From Yponomeuta sedellus (Eukaryota; Arthropoda; Insecta; Lepidoptera; Yponomeutidae), in contig OW203737.1 in assembly GCA_934045075.1 (NCBI GenBank), positions 2,624,001-2,688,000 of the forward strand: a stretch of DNA of 64,000 bases, in the 5' to 3' direction. Position numbers and translations under genes: made by a program. Below, piece by piece: positions 28,146-39,700 of this stretch (position 1 is its first letter; each line of letters begins with the position of its first letter). The notes under the pieces are model-generated. The model was not told the DNA's origin. It did no database searches and saw nothing but the letters and a program-made list of their open reading frames with translations.

Positions 28146-28378
28146 GAACCCTTGTATGTCCCCACTGCTGGGGCACGGGTCTCTTCCTGCATTGCAGGAA
28201 GTTTAGGCCATACTCCACCACGGGAGCCAAGTCTGGGTTGGTGGAGGATTGTAAGACAGTGGCGGGCCTTACTGTTAGAAGTTATGTAACCGCCCATGAG
28301 GCCTCTGGAAATGGCTTAACGACTGCCATTACATGACAGCCGGCACCAACGGCTTAACGTGCCTTGCGAAGCATTCTA
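28146..28378 (-). repeat. SINE with 5S-rRNA-like head, body and tail only (copy 1)
   Basis: Minus-strand copy of the family described at 30895-31250. It shares GTCCCCACTGCTGGGGCACGG, the CTTCCTGCA...TGCAGGAAG hairpin, GGTGGAGGATTGTAAGACAG and ACGGCTTAACGTGCCTTGCG. The 5S-like head is missing. Confidence 0.75.
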
Positions 28379-29007
28379 TTATAGTTCTTTGAAATAGTGC
28401 CCAGTATTAGTAGTCAAACCTCGTCTGCCGAGCGTGTTTCCAGTCCAATGATTGATACCTACCTACCTACGGCAAGCTCCTAGCTCAGGTGTACGAGAAC
28501 TTTTATTATAGAAAACTTGCAACGAATAGGGTATAAAAAAGAAAATCCATTCTCAGTAAAGAATGGCTGCCTCGCCGGCTAAAATCGGATTTGGTAAAAC
28601 GCTTCGTTTTAGATGAAATTTAAGCGAGATTTTATGAAGCTTATATTTTGTGGATATGATACATCCATTTTTCTTTTATGTAACTTATACGCCCCACTGC
28701 AGTACACAGCATTCTCTCAGTAAGTATGGGCTTAATAACCATGCGTGCCCACCGCGGATGGACAGTTTCTAGTGCCGAGTGAAGTTTACACTTCGCTTGG
28801 TCCGGTGCCATTTCAACTGACCAATTTTTCGAGTTATATAGTAACTAGGGCTCTTCTGCGCCTAACAACAATACTTAAAAGGAATAGTCCAAATAGCTGG
28901 TATTTTTAATTACTAATTGCATTACCGTGGCTCTTGAATCACCCAGATTTCAGCGCGCATTACATACAACACATAGTTTCTTCGCCCTTATTCTTCGTGT
29001 CTTATTC
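28379..29007. other. Intergenic with SINE tail fragment
   Basis: No gene seen. Positions 28688-28790 carry CCCCACTGCAGTACACAG...TATGGGCTTAATAACCATGCG, the reversed tail of the tRNA-headed SINE. Confidence 0.5.
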
Positions 29008-29346
29008 GATTGGATCTGTCAAACTCGCACTAAGCACTCTGAGTGCTTAGTGCGAGTTTGACAGATCCAATCGAATAACTTTACTACCGCGTTAATCGAG
29101 CATTGAGTAGTGAGTATGAGTAAGATAACCGTTCGAACTGGCAAAACGCTGTCACAGTACAACTCACACTCGCGTTTATTCGTGTTTTGGCTGGTAAACG
29201 TGTTCACTTCTCAACGTAAACCATTACAACTCGCACTCAGCAATTTTAATTTCCATACTTGTCACTATGTGGCGCTTCCTCGATGCCATAGAAATATGAG
29301 TTTACGTTAACGCGATCGAGTAGTTAAAAAACTCGCACTAAGCACT
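29008..29346. mobile_element. MITE family M1, full copy plus inverted fragment
   Basis: A full plus-oriented copy runs from 29041 (GAGTGCTTAGTGCGAGTTT) to about 29346 (complementary end). It is preceded head-to-head by a ~30-bp inverted fragment (29008-29039), separated from it by a single T. About 306 bp with 19-bp terminal inverted repeats and no coding capacity. Confidence 0.8.
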
Positions 29347-29661
29347 TTGTTCACCAGTGTGGTCCACGCCTAAAATGAAAGCTGATCATGTAACCACTTC
29401 TATGGTCACCTTTCCTTTCCAGGTTTCCACCTTTTTCTTTTTGGGCAAGGCTTGATAGGACTATAATTCCGTCATACATCCACCGAAGTCACCGAACCGA
29501 ACATAACATTTGGCATTCACCTGGTGGGCGAGTCTCTAAAATGAATAGTTATTCAATAGAGTCATATTAGTCCGGTAGTGGTCGTTTTATTCACACTATC
29601 GGTAGTCTAGTAACAAATCGCATTGCAATGGTAGTAGTACAAGTAGTAATAGTGGTATATA
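29347..29661. other. Intergenic, nothing recognised
   Basis: About 315 bp between a MITE and a TIR element, without ORFs or repeats that I can place. Confidence 0.4.
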
Positions 29662-30591
29662 TGTCACCGGAAGATATCAAGATCCGCAAGTTTATAAATT
29701 ACCTAGGAAATTTATAAACTTTCGTAGGATTGTAAACGAGAGATAAATTTTACGCCCACATTTTCGCAAATTTATTAATTTGCGAAGTCTCGTGGTTAAT
29801 TTATAAACTAACGGATATCCATTCGTAAGATTCTTAACAGTTCGACCAATGACAGAAGAGCTTTTTATTTTACGCTTTTATAACATACGGCAAATAACAC
29901 ACTGCTCTCTGATTGGTTGATGTCGACAGTGACAATGCTTGTGTCCATAGACTTAGGTACTAGTATAAATTGATCAGTTTCGATTACCTACCTGCAATTC
30001 ATTCTTGCCGGAGATGCGTAGTTTTCGAGAAAATTATTGTTGAATTTTCTGCAAACCCAACCTCAAAATCTTGCTGTATGAATGATTTTGTTCTTCTGGA
30101 CCCATTTTTTTCCTCTTATATAATAAAAAACCTAACACCCGAAGTTCTAGGATGGAGCTTCGCTCCGCTCGCTCCATCCAGAAACTTCGAACCTAATTTC
30201 GGTTTGCAACATTGCGACGTCCCAAAGGTTTAGCTTTATTATAGTCTTACATCATTATTACGACTTTTTTTAATTTTCGACTTTTTTAATCGACTTCTTA
30301 CTATTTTGATCATGACCACTATAAAACTTTCGTAGCTCTGTGGTAAATTTCACTTCATCAACGATATTTCTAGATGGAGCAAGAACACGTGACTTTTTGA
30401 ACCAATCAGAGCGCAGGTGGCGTTTCGTTAAGGCTTACTTATTATTTTACGCTTGAATTTGGTAAGTTTATCAATTTGCGAAAATGTGGGCCTAAGATAA
30501 TACAATATATCTCTCGTTTAAAATAATACGAAAGTTTATAATTTTCCTAGGAAATTTATAAACTGGCGGATCTTGTTATTTTCCGGTGACA
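29662..30591. mobile_element. 930-bp non-autonomous DNA transposon with ~130-bp inverted repeats
   Basis: The left end TGTCACCGGAAGATATCAAG and right end CTTGTTATTTTCCGGTGACA are complementary, and pairing continues over roughly 130 bp (TTTATAAACTTTCGTA, GCCCACATTTTCGCAAATT). TA-rich flanks (TATA|TGTCACC, GGTGACA|TATTATA) suggest a TA target duplication. The ORF at 29970-30233 inside it has no recognisable domain. Confidence 0.75.
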
Positions 30592-30894
30592 TATTATATA
30601 ACCCATGCTACTTAACTCGGCGCCTCGCGCGATTTGATCTTCTTCGCGAGAGATCCCTATGTAATTTGCGCGGGTTATACCCGTGGAATGACATTGTACT
30701 GCTAATGCTTTGTAGACTACCAAATTGAGGCAAATAACAACCATGGTCGTGCCTATATCATTGAAAAAAGTAAGTATTAGGCTTTAATCCCTAGTTCCGA
30801 CGAACAGCGCGCCCCTACACGCTGAAGAATGTTGAAGACACCGTATTGTTCTTCACTGTTTTCCATAACTTCATAATTACAGTAATTCACACAT

Positions 30895-31250
30895 AATCCG
30901 TGACGCTCGTGGCCTAGTCGAACCGAGTAATTGGAACCAATCACTTGAGTTAAGCAACAACAGGCGCGGTCAGGTGCAGGAAGGGTGAATATCACGTGAC
31001 TACAGCTAGTGGCGTTTTTCCGAGAGCTTCCGTGCTTCGCAAGGTACGTTAAGCCGTTGATGCCGGCTGTCATGTAATGACAGTCGTTAAGCCATTGCAG
31101 AGGCCTCATGGGCGGCTTGATCACTTCTGACTGTAAGGCCAGCCACTGTCTTACAATCCTCCACCAACCGGACATGGCCTCCGTAGTGATGGCCTAACCT
31201 TCCTGCGGTGCAGGAAGAGACCCGTGTCCTAGCTGTGGGGACTTACAAGA
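30895..31250 (+). repeat. SINE with 5S-rRNA-derived head (copy 2, longest)
   Basis: The head GACGCTCGTGGCCTAGTCGA...GAGTTAAGCAAC...GGCGCGGTCAGGTGCAGG...GGGTGA follows the internal promoter of 5S rRNA (A box around GTTAAGCA, C box around GTACTGGATGGGTGACC, clearest in the 36.1-kb copy). The body holds ACGTTAAGCCGTTGATGCCG and TGTCATGTAATGACAGTCG. The tail ends in GACCCGTGTCCTAGCTGTGG and GATATCGATA. It is not a 5S gene because the 3' half of 5S is absent. Confidence 0.75.
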
Positions 31251-31795
31251 GTTGATATCGATATTGACACATAATCCGAAAGTTTTATACAGCCAACATG
31301 AGCGTGGCTTTCCTCGTTACCGACCGCCGCCGAGATCCCCGAAGTTCTTTTGTTTTTTTTTATTTGCTTTTAATTTTATAATACATTTTCTCATGAAGCC
31401 ACCCAAACGCTGGCCAGCATTACAGATGAGACACCAAAAAATATGTAAGTGGATCGTAACCAACACTTTTTTCCCAGCCATTGGATTTTTTCCCGTCTGT
31501 AACACGAGCTTATTCAAACCTCTCGCCTGATCCCCATTTGGGGAAGGCTCGTCACGTCTTTTCATTACTTTCTGTCGACGATCATCTTTCATTCAGGCAT
31601 ACAAACCGCTTATTTTCGTACTTAGGCCATTTCGTGTTCTGTCTGTGAACATTATTGAAGCTTAAGCTGGCCGGTATTCCGTTTCGGAATTTCGATACGG
31701 AATTCCGTAAATAGGTACATCCGAATTTCGTTGCTATGCTTTCGCAACCTATTGCATATAAACGTTCACACTTTTTTTAGCGATTGTTTATGTAG
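31251..31795. other. Intergenic, no gene seen
   Basis: ORFs on both strands near 31252-31592 overlap each other and lack domain signal. No repeat family assigned. Confidence 0.4.
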
Positions 31796-32425
31796 CCTAT
31801 AGCGGTAGCTCAATGGGTAGAACAATGGACTCGGAAGCTAGAGACCCAGTTTCGATTCCCAGTGTGGGCCAATGATTTTATTAAGTTATGTACTTTTGTG
31901 AAGTTATAGCAGCAGTACCACTCGCTAATGTGAAGGAAAAGATCGTGAGGAAACCTGAGTGTCTGACGTGTTCAAAAACATCGGCGATTGAAATTGCCAA
32001 TCGCCGTGGGCCGCATGGTAATTAAGCCCATATGCTCTCTTTGAAAGAAGGCCTGTGCTCTGCAGGGGGACGTTTATAGGCTACGTGCTCTTTCTCAAAG
32101 ACAGAGATTGAGAGAGAGAACAAGGGTAACGCTACAAAGTGTTGACTACATGAAGTACATGTAGCTCGAATTTAGTAAGGTTTTGTACTCGTAAAACATC
32201 GTGAGGAAACCCGCGGCTTGGTTGGCTCCGCACGTATTGACTAGTCTTTCCTGTGGGCTAAGCCGACTAAGCTGTCAGGATGGTATAGGTGTTGGGCAAG
32301 CCTACACCATCTATAAAACCATGTCCCAGGCACTACAGCGTCGGAGTGGTCCCTTCACCCATCTAGTGTGAGTGAAGATACCACTGGACGCTGTATGAAT
32401 CATCTCATTAAGTAGATGCAAAAAA
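31796..32425 (+). repeat. tRNA-headed SINE followed by a second dispersed repeat
   Basis: 31800-31870 is the tRNA-like head (TAGCGGTAGCTCAATGGGTAG...GTTTCGATTCCCAGTGTGGG). The body carries AAGTTATGTAC, CCACTCGC and GTGAAGGAAAAGATCGTGAG, also found reversed at 34.4-34.6 and 40.2-40.4 kb. The tail AAGCCCATATGC...CTGTGCTCTGCAGG follows near 32025. The part from about 32260 to 32425 matches the start of the window (ACCACTGGACGCTGTAT). Confidence 0.7.
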
Positions 32426-32460
32426 GCCAACATTATTATTATTATGTAAGTACTCGTAGA

Positions 32461-32790
32461 GAATCAATCACTTGAGTTAAGCAACAACAGGCACGGCCCA
32501 GGGCAGGATAATGTGACCGTCCCGTGACTACCGCTAGTGGCATTTTTGCGAGCGCTTCCGTGCTTCGCAAGGCACGTTAAGCCGTTAGTTCCGGCTGTCA
32601 TGTAATGACAGTCGTAAGCCGTGTTAGAGGCCGCCCATAAGGGCTTGATCACTTCTGACGGTAAGGCCCGCCACTGTCTTACAATCCTCCACCAACCCGG
32701 CCCCCGTGGTGGAGTATGGCTTAACCTTCCTGCGATGTAGGAAGAGACTCGTTCTCCAGCAGTGGGGGCATACAAGGACTGATATCGATA
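32461..32790 (+). repeat. 5S-headed SINE (copy 3)
   Basis: Starts within the 5S-like part (CAATCACTTGAGTTAAGCAAC) and continues through the body to GATATCGATA. Closely similar to copy 2. Confidence 0.75.
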
Positions 32791-34045
32791 GGCATCCTAT
32801 TATGTCGAACGAAAAAATTTAATACATACCTAAACTGTAATTTGCTCCTGTCTATAACATTTTACGTACAAGCGTACATTGCTTCTGGCGCCACACTAGG
32901 ATACCCTGTGTGGTGGGAACCAGAAACAAAGACATCACAAACATGAAAACATCCAAGACCTGGGGTTTTTTTTGTCCCCAGCCGAGGTTCGAACCCGGGA
33001 ACTCTTGCATGGTAGGCAGATGCGCTACCGCTACGCCACAGAAGTCGTCTAATATACTTCGTGTACACCTACCTACCACTACCTACTCTCTTCGTCTTTC
33101 AGTTCTGTCCATCCCAAGGTAGTCTGAAAGAGAGAGCTTTTAGCGATAAAACCGCCAAGTACTTTGAAGTACTTTGTGAATTTGTACTGAAAACGGCCCA
33201 TTTTACGTGCTGTTTGCCACTTTTGATTTAGGTTATGGTTCTTACTGTTTTCTAAATTAAAAGTGGCGGTAAAGAGACTGATTGATTGCGAAAATATTGT
33301 AAAAATCACAACGTTACCAATATGTCTACCTACGTAAATTACATCACCAGTCCTATTCAATCTCAGCGTGTTTTATGTAAACATCATCGAAAATGTTTCA
33401 AGAGTATCAAAATAGAGAGGCTAGAAAAGAAATATATCGATAAAGTGTGTTCCTAAATTATCGACATATTTCTTGTTCGAGAAAAAAAAATTTTGAACTA
33501 AAACTGTAGACTTTTAGTCTACAATGTCCCTGCTCACCAAGATTAAGCTCTGCGAACCGGAGCGAAACCTGGTCGGACTATTCCGATATAACAACACCCG
33601 TAAGTAGATCCGGACTAAAAGTCTACAAAAATATTTTTGATTATTTTGCCAAAAGCTGACAGTTTTAAGTAGTTTTGTACATACATACACACATACATAC
33701 ATAACCTCACGCCTGTAGCCCAGAGAGGTAGGCAGGGACCAGCGAGGCAGTTAGATAAATTTCAATTTACCTATAACTTTTCCCTAGGCTACTTCAAAAG
33801 CAGTCCTCTTACAGTACCGCCTGACAAAACGATTAGGTACTTTGACATAAAGCTACTGGTTCATTAGGTAAGGCCCTCGAAAACACTCGAAGCTAAAAGG
33901 CTACTACGTGAGATTCGAGTAGTTCATTACAAGTCCCGCTCTTTTACTCCTTACTCTAAAGACCTGCTTTGGCATCACGCTGAGACTGGCATCATGCCAT
34001 TTTTGACAACTTTGTATTTCTAATTTTCAAGTACTATAGTCGTCG
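32791..34045. other. Intergenic with SINE and MITE fragments
   Basis: No gene. 32975-33045 is a minus-strand tRNA-like head (GTTCGAACCCGGGAACTC, reversed). 33500-33630 is flanked by TAGACTTTTAGTCTACA and its partner GGACTAAAAGTCTACA, a short foldback. 33690-33750 contains CATACATACATAACCTCACGCCTGTAGCC, a common dispersed repeat. Confidence 0.5.
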
Positions 34046-34235
34046 ATAGATGGCAGTCGTTAAGCCAAGTCGGAGGCCTTAGGGCGGCTTGAAAACTTCT
34101 GACAGTAAGACCAGCCACTATAGTCTTGCAAATCTTCACAAATCCGCACTTGGCCCCCGTGGAGTATGGCCTATAACTTCCTCAAGGAAGAGACCCGTGC
34201 CCCTCGGTGGGGACATAATGGGTTGAGGTTTGAGG
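34046..34235 (+). repeat. 5S-headed SINE (copy 4, body and tail)
   Basis: Begins GATGGCAGTCGTTAAGCCA and ends GACCCGTGCCCCTCGGTGG before GACATAATGGG. The head is missing. Confidence 0.7.
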
Positions 34236-34369
34236 ATAATGAAGTACTATTAGTCCATTTCTTCTTTCGCTTTTGTTTTCACTTTCAATCACAGATTATT
34301 TTTTTGTTAATAAAAAATCTCAAGTATTACTATCACTTTCAGTAAAAGAACCGAATAATCGACTCTAAG

Positions 34370-34640
34370 TTAGTTAGTTAGTTAGTTAGACCAGAGATTT
34401 CCGCACTTAGCCTCATAGTTGGGCCATTGTACGTAGCAAGCCCTGAGTTACGTCAACACTTCAGACACTAGGGTTTCCTTACGATGTTTTCCTTCACCGT
34501 CGGCGAGTGGTATTGTTACTATAATTTCACTGTACATAACTTAGAAAACAAAGTCATTGGTACATGCCGGGGTTTGAACCCACGACCTCCCGATTGAGAG
34601 GCCGGCGTTCTACACCGCTCCGCTACCACCGAACTAAATC
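34370..34640 (-). repeat. tRNA-headed SINE (copy)
   Basis: Reversed copy. The minus-strand head reads GTGGTAGCGGAGCGGTGTAG...GAGGTCGTGGGTTCAAACCC, with the AAGTTATGTACAGTG and GGTGAAGGAAAACATCGTAA body downstream. A TTAGTTAGTTAG stretch (34370-34390) ends it. Confidence 0.75.
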
Positions 34641-34884
34641 GACTCTAAGATCAAGATAAGACTTCTCGAAAGCTCAGCATGTAAAAAAATTACCTACTCG
34701 TTTTTCCCTATTGAGTGTATTAATCATGTTTGCTTTATCTAAATATTCCCAAGGCTTTCAAGGTTTCCCCATAAATCATAATTCACCGAACAAATATTTA
34801 GTTTCGTGGGCCCTCGCTAAAAGCTCTCTTAGATCATTGTTACAATGGGTCTTGTAATTGTGAATTGCCTAAGGCAACGTGATG

Positions 34885-35638
34885 TTGAAATTTTTTGCGA
34901 TAATTCATCAAAACGAGGTTTTGTTAACGTAAACCATTACAACTCGCACTCGGCAATTTTAATTTCCATACTTGTCGCTAGGTGGCGCTTCCTCGATGCC
35001 ACTCAGACTAAGCACTCAGAGTGCTTAGTGCGAGTTTTTTAACTACTCGATCGCGTTAACGTGAACTCATATTTCTATGGCATCGAGGAAGCGCCACCTA
35101 GCGACAAGTATAGAAATGAAAATTGCTGAGTGCGAGTTGTAATGGTTTACGTTGAGAAGTGAACCCGTTTACCAGCCAAAACACGAATAAACGCGAGTGC
35201 GAGTTGTATGTACTGTGACAGCGTTTTGCCAGTTCGAACGGTTAACTTACTCATACTCACTACTCAATGCTCGATTAACGCGGTAGTAAAGTTATTCGAT
35301 TGAATCTGTCAAAATCGCACTAAGCACTCTGAGTGCTTAGTGCGAGTTTGACAGATCCAATCGAATAACTTTACTACCGCGTTAATCGAGCATTGAGTAG
35401 TGAGTATGAGTAAGTTAACCGTTCAAGGCAAAACGTTGTTACAGTACAACTCGCACTCGCGTTTATTCGTGTTTTGGCTGGTAAACGTGTTCACTTCTCA
35501 ACGTAATCTAAGTATTACAACTCGCACTCAGCAATTTTGATTTCCATACTTGTCGCTAGGTGGCGCTTCCTCGATGCCATAGAAATATGAGTTTACGTTA
35601 ACGCGATCGAGTAGTTAAAAAACTCGCACTAAGCACTC
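34885..35638. mobile_element. Head-to-head cluster of MITE family M1
   Basis: Three pieces: a 5'-truncated plus copy (about 34915-35018), a complete minus copy (35019-35329) and a complete plus copy (35331-35638). The complete copies share GAGTGCTTAGTGCGAGTTT ends and meet head-to-head around one T, giving a perfect CACTC-T-GAGTG palindrome. Body marker: ATTTCCATACTTGTCGCTAG. Confidence 0.82.
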
Positions 35639-35649
35639 TGTTCGCAAAG

Positions 35650-35762
35650 CGGTGGGCAGTGACTGGAAGAGGAGAGCCGAAGATCGGGCTCAGTGGCGTA
35701 TCTTGGGAGAGGCCTATGTCCAGCACTGGAATGACCCCGGCTGATCATGATGATGATGGTGA
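35650..35762 (+). repeat. 3' end of a non-LTR retrotransposon
   Basis: GAGCCGAAGATCGGGCTCAG, GGAGAGGCCTATGTCCAGCA and a GATGATGATG end: the RTE-like LINE tail, 5'-truncated. Confidence 0.65.
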
Positions 35763-36029
35763 TATACCAGTTCTTTTATTGTTGCTGAATATTATATGGC
35801 AAAGCCTCTCTTTAGGCACCTATAGATATTATCGTCCCTGCGCTATCCAATTTTGCCGAAGGGCGTACATCGGCGACCTACTTCGGCCAGAGATGATATC
35901 ATCGGGACACCCTTTTCGTAAATATTGCAAGCAGTGGTCGAAAGGTAGGTATAAAGGTCTAAGTGGCATTTTATGGAAATTTATAGAGATAAAATATCAG
36001 ATAAATTTAAAGAGTATGGAGATTATATT

Positions 36030-36215
36030 GAAGCGCTCGTGGCCTACTAGGGGAACCGAGTCAATTACTTGGGTTAAGCAACAAGTGGCGCGGTCAGGTA
36101 CTGGATGGGTGACCATCTGATGGCTATCGCTAGTGGCATTTTTTCCGAGCGCTTTCGTGCTTCACAACGCACGTTAAGCATTTACTGTAATGTAATGGCA
36201 GTCGTTAAGACGTTA
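36030..36215 (+). repeat. 5S-headed SINE (copy 5, best head)
   Basis: TTACTTGGGTTAAGCAACAA followed by GGCGCGGTCAGGTACTGGAT and GGGTGACC reproduces the A-box, intermediate and C-box region of 5S rRNA with small gaps. The body is cut after ATGGCAGTCGTTAAGACG. Confidence 0.8.
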
Positions 36216-36798
36216 ACGTCCCCACGTCCCTTCTGTGCTTCTATGTGGCTGCTGGCTGAGAGAGTAAAACCTAAGCAACCTTCAATGAATATTATATGAG
36301 CGACTTATTTACGGTAAACAGTCTACAAGGATGTAACGTTCTCGACAGCACATCAACCCGCGTACCTACGAATTTGTGACCTACGTACAAATTTGTGCGT
36401 ACACTGCGTGCACAGAGTCACCGACCGACCGATCGCCCCGATCGCCGCCCTAGTAGCTGAAAGCGAAAGTTGCCATTGAAAATGATTCGATAAAGTACAT
36501 CTAGATGGCAGTAAAAGAAAAGTGATTTTGAAACATAACTACAATGAACAACGCTGGCTGGTAACACCTCAGAATAAGTTCTTATTCCTGAGGGTAACAC
36601 TTGAAAAAAAAAACTAACAATACAATGATGGCGTCTTCTCGGTCTTGTTAATTTTTTGACAATATCGTTAGATTGTTGTACGATTTTTTATTTACCGGGT
36701 TGTCATTTTTAGGAAATATTACCTTAGCCCTTTCTCATCTCTTAGTCCCGGATTAAGTACGTGCGTATCTCCATCGTATCGTAGAATCGGCCAACAAC
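36216..36798. other. Upstream region of the MGME1 gene
   Basis: No ORF with domain signal. A short inverted pair (CGACCGACCGATCG area, 36420) is seen. This stretch should contain the promoter of the gene starting at 36799, but no TATA or initiator is assigned. Confidence 0.4.
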
Positions 36799-39700
36799 AT
36801 GTTACGGCCATTTTGCGCAATAACCCAAAGAATTTCAAAGCGACATTCGGTAAATTCAATCAGGACCAAAGTAGTTCAACCCGCTTCTATCCTAAAGCCG
36901 GCTGAAAAACTTAAGCTATGGCACAAAGAGAATAAAGAACTGTTCGGCCCGTTGTTAGAGAGCAAAAAACAAAAGAAAAAACGCCTACAGGAAGAGGGTA
37001 AGTGATTCGAACTTGTCAGGTTTCTAGACAACCTTGCGATAGACTTTCTCTGTTCTAGTCGGCCTTGCCTTGTTCTTGTCTGATTCAATCTGTAAATACC
37101 TTATACAAGACTAGATTGTCCCCTGTAGATTACAGATAATATTATCGGCCAGAAGCCTCACATTTTGCGTCGTTTGCTATCGTTAATTGAGCTGTTTACA
37201 TTTGTATTGTACACTATCGCTTTCGCTCCGCACCTAATTGCGTAGGACCCGTGTTTGACACGGTGCCAGCGACAATCATATGATAGACGCCACCTCGTCA
37301 CAGCTCGGCGCCACGCTCTTTACAAACGTAAAAAACAACTTTTTTTACAGCTAAAAATAGCAACCATACTCATCAAAACAGTAACAGCCGGGCTGCGAGT
37401 GATAGGGCATGTGATAGAGTGATTCCCACAAGAAACAATGCATTAAAGTACAGTCCAGTGTTCACAATGGAAGTGCTGAAAAGGAAAATGTGGCAGAATA
37501 CAAGGACTTGTGTGAATTTCGTGGGTGTACTGGTGAACAACGGTTCTGTGAGAGGTTTGAAGACTTGTTCAGTAAATAATGCCACTAGAAGCTCACCAGC
37601 AACGCCTGGGTATGCCAATGAAGATAAGATCCTCCAAATAAAACAGCATCAGAATGACTATGCCAAGCAGTTTCCTTCTGTGACACTAATCTTGAACAAA
37701 ACAATGACGGATGAGTCCAGGGTTGCACTGGAGAAGTGGAAACAAGAGAGGATTGCTGAGTTGGGAGAGGAAGAGTTCAACAGGTTTTATGAAGGTAATT
37801 TTAGGGGCATTATGCTTTAAATTGTTAAGAAAACCAGTACTTTTTACCCATGTAAAATTATTGTAAACTTCATCGAATTTTTTTTTTGTTATAATATTTC
37901 ATGAAAAGGTTTTATTCAAAGCAGGGCAGAAACTGCGGCTTAATGAACATTACAATTCAAACTAGGTGTCCATTTCCAAATCTAGATAATTTTGGAGAAA
38001 AAATGGACAAAAAAACTCCAATCAAATTATAAGTATAAAAAATATATTTGCACTGAATAGGTTTTTGCATAACAAGTAGTAAAAAGTACAACCTGCTACA
38101 AAAAAGGCTAGGGAAACCAAAACAAATGCAATATTTTGTATTTCGAAAAGAAATTGTTATGTATAATGTGCCTTGAAAAGGGGTTTTCAGGAGACCTGGC
38201 ATTAATTATATTTCAACACATTCTTTCAGCACAAATGGCAGTGGGTACCAAATTCCACAGCACTCTAAAGGACTACTTCACACAGCCTCGCACACAGCTG
38301 CGCATTGAGAAGGACGTCGAAGGAGTCTGGACGTCTGTTGCTGATGTCCTCAAGCATATTTCCTCACCAAAGGCAATAGAGTCCAACGTTGTTCACCCCG
38401 TGCTGAAATACAGAGGGGTCTTTGACGCAATTGCTGATTACGAGTAAGTTATTGCAGATTTTATGATTGTCAAATAGTATGCTGTCATGGAGGGTTTATC
38501 GTGCTATTATGATCATTAACCAAGAATGCATGGCATTAGTGTTAATATAATAGTTGCTATAGTAGTCATACATCATGTTTGTCAGAAGTGTAAGTACTGT
38601 AATTTCGAATTCTAGTAAAAAAATGGCAAAAAAGTAAACCCACACATTTCTAAAGAATATTTTATGGTATTTGTAACTTTCCCAAGCAATACACACTACT
38701 TAAACCGGACTTAACTATAATATTAATAACTTCCACACAACACAATCCCAAACTGGTCCCAAACTAAGATACCTTGTGCCATTGTAACCAGGCCGGGATA
38801 TACCAAACATGGAAATACACCCAGACTAAGGCCAAATGTACAAACTTACTCTTCCAACAAAAAATCAATTTTATCCAGTTTAAGTTTATAATTATTCTTC
38901 CCAATACCCAATTCTTCCCGCGGGTGTTGTTAAAGGCGACTAAGGGACACAAACCGGGGGGTGGGCAACAGTGCCCCCTGCCGTACAATTCCACCGAACT
39001 GCGATCCCCAACCTGCATGCCCAGCATGGGGATTATGGGCACTACCCCCTATGATAGCACAACGTGGCGCTGTTTAGGGGAGGGCTGTGTCCAGCAGTGG
39101 ACTAGTATAGCCTGAGAACTAAGTTTATAATTATATTTTTATTGGTTGGCTTATTGTGTTTTGAGTTACATATTATCTAATGGAATGTTATCCGATTAGA
39201 CATACCCACAAACCAATGCATCTACATCGATCTTGTTCAAACTGCCAAACAGAATTACAAAACACATTCTTTTGTGCACTTGATAAGTCACTGATATAGT
39301 TTCATCATACAGATAAGCTTTGCTATGTAGAGTATAACTTTGTTGATCAAGTTTATTCTATGAAATTGATCAATCTGTTAGACATAGTAGTGGCATCTAA
39401 ATTATTTTGACAGTTATCCTAACTTATATGTTTAACAGAAAGATTATTATTATAATTAATTCTTTATTGCGCAAAAGATGGTTGTACAAACTTATAGGTT
39501 TAACAGAAAGATTATTATTATAATTAATTCTTTATTGCACAAAAGATGGTGTACAAACTTATAGGTTTAACAGAAAGATTATTATTATAATTAATTCTTT
39601 ATTGCGCAAAAGATGGTTGTACAAACTTATAGGTTTAACAGAAAGATTATTATTATAATTAATTCTTTATTGCGCAAAAGATGGTTGTACAAACTTATAG

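Noticed and set aside
29970..30233. Protein gene inside the 930-bp TIR element
   Set aside because: 87 codons without domain similarity or a transposase motif, in a repeat with long inverted ends.
31800..31870. tRNA gene
   Set aside because: A and B boxes are present but no acceptor stem pairs, and the following body is shared with two other dispersed copies; the same holds for the tRNA-like segments at 545, 19138, 23980, 32975, 34560, 40370 and 50138.
36030..36215. 5S rRNA gene
   Set aside because: Only the internal promoter region resembles 5S; the 3' half and the terminator are absent, and a SINE body follows that also occurs elsewhere.
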